64,000 nucleotides of DNA from an uncultured Eubacteriales bacterium (GTDB lineage: Bacteria > Bacillota > Clostridia > Christensenellales > Aristaeellaceae): NCBI GenBank assembly GCA_902764915.1, contig CACWXY010000012.1, positions 1 to 64,000 of the forward strand. The letters are read 5' to 3'. Both the position numbers and the translations under genes were made by a program. The notes beneath the pieces are model-generated. The model did not search any database. It saw only the letters and a program-made list of their open reading frames with translations, and was not told where the DNA came from. Positions 60,981 through 64,000 of the stretch are shown in pieces (position 1 is the stretch's first letter; every line of letters starts with the position of its first letter).

Positions 60981-62276
60981 ATGCGAAATCGACTCTTAAG
61001 CCTTATCCTTGTCCTGTGCCTGGTCTGTCCCGCAGCGCTTTCGGCGGCGCGAATCCCCACAGGCAGTGTCTATACCCTGTATCTGGACAGTACACTGCTC
61101 GGACCGGCTGTACTGTTCCTCGATGCATCCCTGCTTCTCTCTACAGCGGTCATTCCGCAGGACACGTCCACTGTCACCGCTGTCAACGGAGACAGCCACA
61201 TCACTGCCACGCTGATCGGTGTATCCGAGGATAACCGTCTCTCCCTGTTTTCTCTGGAAACACCCGCTTCCGGAGTGCCGTGTGACCTGGATGATACCCT
61301 GAACTTTGACGGGAATCCCTACTGGGGTCTGGATGCAGACGGAAAGGCGCATACCGGAAACATCGCGCGTGCCAGTTATGCCGATCCGGATATGGGAACT
61401 CTCTCACTGACCTGCGAGGATTCTCTGCTTCCGGGAACACTGATCTTCTCCCGTACCGGCAACCTCTCCGGTATGGTCTACGCCTCCCTGGGCGAAGGAG
61501 AAGGCCGATATCTTGCCATGACCGCCTATGCTATTTATCAGCTGTTCTATGAGGATGACGAGACCGCTCAGGCAGATCCTGATGCCTGGTATACCTCAGT
61601 CTCGGCGTCACTGGAAGAAAACTGCGCGCACCTGACCTGGCAAAGCGAGGAAGGCAGCCAGGAAACCGGGAAAAGCTTTGTCTATTTCATGGATGTCAAT
61701 AATGACTTCTATAACTATATCAGTCTGACCGAAGGCGAGACATCGCTGGATCTGGTTCTTGTACCGGGACGCAGCTATGCCGTATGGATCGGAAAGACTG
61801 AAACAGACAGCCCGGACCTGCTCTCCATACAGCCTGAGCTGATTCAGGTGCCGATGGACGGTCCGGCAACAGAGTATGACTTCACCAATGAAGTCCTGGG
61901 CGTCAGTATTCTTCCTGCCTCCCAGGAAGTCGGGGATACGGATGATCTTCCCCTGGAAGAGACCCTGACACGGGAACGTCTGCTTGATACTACCCAGAAT
62001 ATCTACTGGCAGGTCACCAACCGGTATGCGGTGGAAGAAGAGATCGAGACTTCCCTTGTCTGCGCGATGACCATGCCGGACGGTTCCTGTGCCTATGTTG
62101 TCTCTGGCTATCTCTATTCACCGGACTACATGGAAAAGGATACCTGGCATATGGATATCACTTCGCTCTTCCGCATGCCCGACGGCTCTGCGATTGATAT
62201 GCCTGCCGGTGCATATACGCTGACATACTATCTCGGATGCAGAGAAGCCGGTACGATTTCCTTTACCCTGCCCTGA
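60981..62276 (+). CDS. Secreted protein with degenerate trypsin-like domain
   Basis: The 431-residue protein has a signal peptide (about 1-22, ending LSA). A domain (about 25-185) follows the plan of trypsin-like/HtrA proteases: a GSVYTLYLD strand, LLLSTAVI where a catalytic TNAHV would be, ATLIGVSEDNRLSLFSLE where the Asp strand lies, and LPGTLIFSRTGNLSGMVY where GDSGGP would lie. No His-Asp-Ser triad survives. The C-terminal half (about 200-431) has Ig-like strands with no clear family. AAGGAGG precedes the ATG. The function is unknown; the protease comparison is tentative. Confidence 0.6.
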   Translation: MRNRLLSLILVLCLVCPAALSAARIPTGSVYTLYLDSTLLGPAVLFLDASLLLSTAVIPQDTSTVTAVNGDSHITATLIGVSEDNRLSLFSLETPASGVPCDLDDTLNFDGNPYWGLDADGKAHTGNIARASYADPDMGTLSLTCEDSLLPGTLIFSRTGNLSGMVYASLGEGEGRYLAMTAYAIYQLFYEDDETAQADPDAWYTSVSASLEENCAHLTWQSEEGSQETGKSFVYFMDVNNDFYNYISLTEGETSLDLVLVPGRSYAVWIGKTETDSPDLLSIQPELIQVPMDGPATEYDFTNEVLGVSILPASQEVGDTDDLPLEETLTRERLLDTTQNIYWQVTNRYAVEEEIETSLVCAMTMPDGSCAYVVSGYLYSPDYMEKDTWHMDITSLFRMPDGSAIDMPAGAYTLTYYLGCREAGTISFTLP

Positions 62277-62294
62277 ACAGAGTCTGCATATTGG

Positions 62295-62333
62295 AAAAAA
62301 GTCGCTCGCAAACCTGCGAACGACTTTTTTTAT
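62295..62333. terminator. Bidirectional terminator
   Basis: AAAAAAGTCG-TCGCA (62295-62310) pairs with TGCGA-CGACTTTTTT (62315-62330) with one mismatch. It is shared by the convergent genes. Confidence 0.9.
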
Positions 62334-62917
62334 TCTCTCTGTTCCCGGTCATACACGGTCATATCCACACCAGTATCCTTTACAAGAATGGAAGCAGGTT
62401 CCCGCCACAGACGTATCGTTACATATATATCGCCGGCTGCACCGCTGATATTGCCCGCCTGCCAGAACCAGACAACCCAGAACCATTCCCCGGGTACATA
62501 CCGCGCGAGAATGCCAAACACAATCCCCCATACGATCAGAGGCGCCAGTGCAATGGCACGATAGGCAATCTTATCAAAGTAGTCCTCCCTGCTTCCCGCA
62601 AAGGCGTACATGCCCGTAAACCCAAAATGTACTTTTCCACCGCCAACCGCCTTCATAACACATGCATGCGTCAGTTCATGCAGTACCATATACAGTATAT
62701 AGCCTGCGATCAGAATGCCCAGGCGAAGAAAGTACAGACCAATCGGTTCCATGGAAAAAAAGAACGAAATCGGAACTATGAAATGCCCGGCAACCAGCAG
62801 CAGTACCATGGCTATGGCGCCGCCCACATTAATCCGAAGTGCTGTTTTCCTGTCCTTCTGAAGATTCATCTGAAAATGCTCCGTGTAACCCTCCGGTAAT
62901 CGCTGATATGCCTTCAT
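62330..62917 (-). CDS. DUF3267-like putative membrane zinc metalloprotease
   Basis: The 195-residue protein has about four membrane segments and the zinc motif HELTH (HExxH) in the second helix, as in DUF3267 proteins. Later GFTGMYAFAGS and a LAPLIVWGI segment fit the family. Activity has not been shown for the family in general. I chose the ATG at 62917 because GGGAGG lies 11 bases upstream; ATGs at 62941 and 63004 lack good sites. Confidence 0.75.
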   Translation of the reverse strand: MKAYQRLPEGYTEHFQMNLQKDRKTALRINVGGAIAMVLLLVAGHFIVPISFFFSMEPIGLYFLRLGILIAGYILYMVLHELTHACVMKAVGGGKVHFGFTGMYAFAGSREDYFDKIAYRAIALAPLIVWGIVFGILARYVPGEWFWVVWFWQAGNISGAAGDIYVTIRLWREPASILVKDTGVDMTVYDREQRE

Positions 62918-63051
62918 GTCTCTTGTATCCTCCCTCTTCATGCCTTGTATATCCGTTTCGAACAGATAGATTTGTATTTTCTTCCATTTTCCATTTCCAG
63001 ACAAAGGTATATCATTAGAAAAGCTGATTCCAATCTGCCGGAAAGAAGGTT

Positions 63052-64000
63052 ATGCCCTTGCTAGAATCGATTCTTCGCTATCCAGACGTGGTTATGATCG
63101 AGAAAACACCAGCCCGGATGATTGCTCCGGGAAAGTATGTTCTTCGGGATCTGTGCGTCTGCACCACACTCCAGGAAAGTCTTATGCATGTTACTGTAAC
63201 CGCAGAAGAAAGCACGGTCTCCAAAATTCGTCTGCGCTGGCACACGTCCTCCCGGCTCTCCGGACAGGTACTGGGGGATGCCTGGGAACGCGGATACGCT
63301 GACCTTGCATGGGATACCCTGACCCCCTACCGCACTCTGCCCTGGTATTGCCTGGTCCACAGTACAGAGGGCACTGTCGGGTATGGCGTGCGTGTTCGCC
63401 CGGGAGCCATCTGTTCCTGGCAGCTGGACCCGGAAGGCATTACACTCTGGCTGGATGTGCGCTGCGGCGGGCAGGGCGTTGCCTTGCAGGGGCGCAGCCT
63501 GCAAGCCGCAGACATTGTATGCGCCATCGATCCGGACCGTTCTCCCTTCCAGGCTGCGCAGGCCTTCTGTCACCTGATGTGCAGTGACCCTGCCCTTCCC
63601 GATCATCCTGTCTATGGCGCCAACAACTGGTATTATGCGTATGGACACAGTTCCCGGGAAGCGATTCTTGAGGATGCCGCCTATCTTGCCTCTCTGACGC
63701 AAGGGCTCAGCAACCGGCCTTACATGGTCATCGATGATGGATGGCAGGCGGGCCGCTATCACCCGGACGGGACCTATGAAACACACTATAATGGCGGCCC
63801 ATGGCTGCCCAATCCCCTCTTTGGTGACATGCAGACCCTGGCAGATGCCATCTCCCAAAATAATGTAATCCCCGGAATCTGGGTCAGGCTTCTGCAGGAC
63901 CATACCGCACCAGACGCCTGGAAACTGCCGGGTGGCGGACTGGACCCCTCGCTTCCGGAAGTGCTCCATTCCATTGCTGACACCATACATCGGATCGGGC
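63052..64000 (+). CDS. Third GH36-type alpha-galactosidase-like gene, cut by the window end
   Basis: From an ATG at 63052 (GAAAGAAGG upstream) 316 codons are open to the window edge without a stop. The N-terminal region is a beta-sandwich. From about residue 185 the barrel starts with GANNWYYAYG, then MVIDDGWQ and GIWVRLLQD, the first strands of a GH36 barrel. The nucleophile and acid/base residues lie beyond the end. No signal peptide is present. It is more like the 97-2067 enzyme (TWYYYG, VDEGWE) than the 4851-6947 one. Confidence 0.8.
   Translation, partial: MPLLESILRYPDVVMIEKTPARMIAPGKYVLRDLCVCTTLQESLMHVTVTAEESTVSKIRLRWHTSSRLSGQVLGDAWERGYADLAWDTLTPYRTLPWYCLVHSTEGTVGYGVRVRPGAICSWQLDPEGITLWLDVRCGGQGVALQGRSLQAADIVCAIDPDRSPFQAAQAFCHLMCSDPALPDHPVYGANNWYYAYGHSSREAILEDAAYLASLTQGLSNRPYMVIDDGWQAGRYHPDGTYETHYNGGPWLPNPLFGDMQTLADAISQNNVIPGIWVRLLQDHTAPDAWKLPGGGLDPSLPEVLHSIADTIHRIG

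Noticed and set aside
1-64000. CRISPR arrays, rRNA or tRNA genes, integrases and insertion sequences
   Set aside because: Looked for on both strands by eye; no repeat-spacer pattern, no conserved RNA signatures and no transposase or integrase motifs were seen. A covariance-model search would be needed to exclude small RNAs fully.

Overview
The window looks like a chromosomal segment of a Gram-positive anaerobe of the class Clostridia. The signs are strong AGGAGG-type ribosome sites, TTG and GTG starts, rho-independent hairpin terminators, YesM/YesN-type two-component regulation, LplB/LplC-type sugar importers, a 2-hydroxyacyl-CoA dehydratase activase-like protein and a remnant with an LPxTG-type sortase signal. 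Coding DNA is moderately GC-rich. All three intact ABC binding proteins carry signal-peptidase-I-like leaders, two of them with no lipobox at all, which is unusual for Firmicutes. I would guess a Christensenellales-like gut or rumen lineage, but that is inference with low confidence. I saw no rRNA, tRNA, CRISPR array or intact insertion sequence.

Region 1 (1-24.4 kb) is a carbohydrate-utilisation cluster. A leftward operon encodes an AEC transporter, a GH36 alpha-galactosidase, a small metallophosphoesterase, a parallel beta-helix protein and a second GH36 enzyme. None of the enzymes has a signal peptide, so imported oligosaccharides are probably processed inside the cell. A membrane-bound AraC-type regulator is divergent from it. 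Rightward follow a sugar ABC importer with a TIM-barrel isomerase, a secreted SH3 protein, a second sugar ABC importer, and a sensor kinase/AraC response regulator pair with a beta-propeller protein. AraC-like direct repeats spaced 20-21 bp lie before both the leftward operon and the first importer.

Region 2 (24.6-31 kb) is a zone of decay. It holds a DUF3048 protein, an opp operon reduced to an oppD tail and an amber-interrupted oppF behind a surviving promoter, a GNAT enzyme, a headless SpaA/LPFTG surface-protein fragment and a secreted GH30 glycosidase.

Region 3 (31-40 kb) has a tightly overlapped leftward operon (RmlA-type nucleotidyltransferase, O-antigen-ligase-like protein, DUF975 protein, MATE exporter, active-site-less TtcA homologue). 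Facing it is a rightward set: a DUF5711-like protein, an esterase and an AAA-type protein lacking the Walker A lysine.

Region 4 (39.8-51.7 kb) centres on branched-chain amino acids. It has AzlCD exporter genes downstream of a 1421-residue double-ATPase activase-like protein, a MATE exporter, and a complete livJHMGF importer.

Region 5 (51.7-64 kb) is mixed. It contains a frameshifted GNAT pseudogene, a U32-like protein, a glutaminase-A-like protein with a TTG start, a DUF2200 protein, about 1.3 kb of debris with an XRE fragment, a membrane-anchored Ig-repeat protein, a third MATE, a phosphoesterase, a trypsin-like pseudoprotease candidate, a DUF3267 membrane protein and a partial third GH36-type gene.
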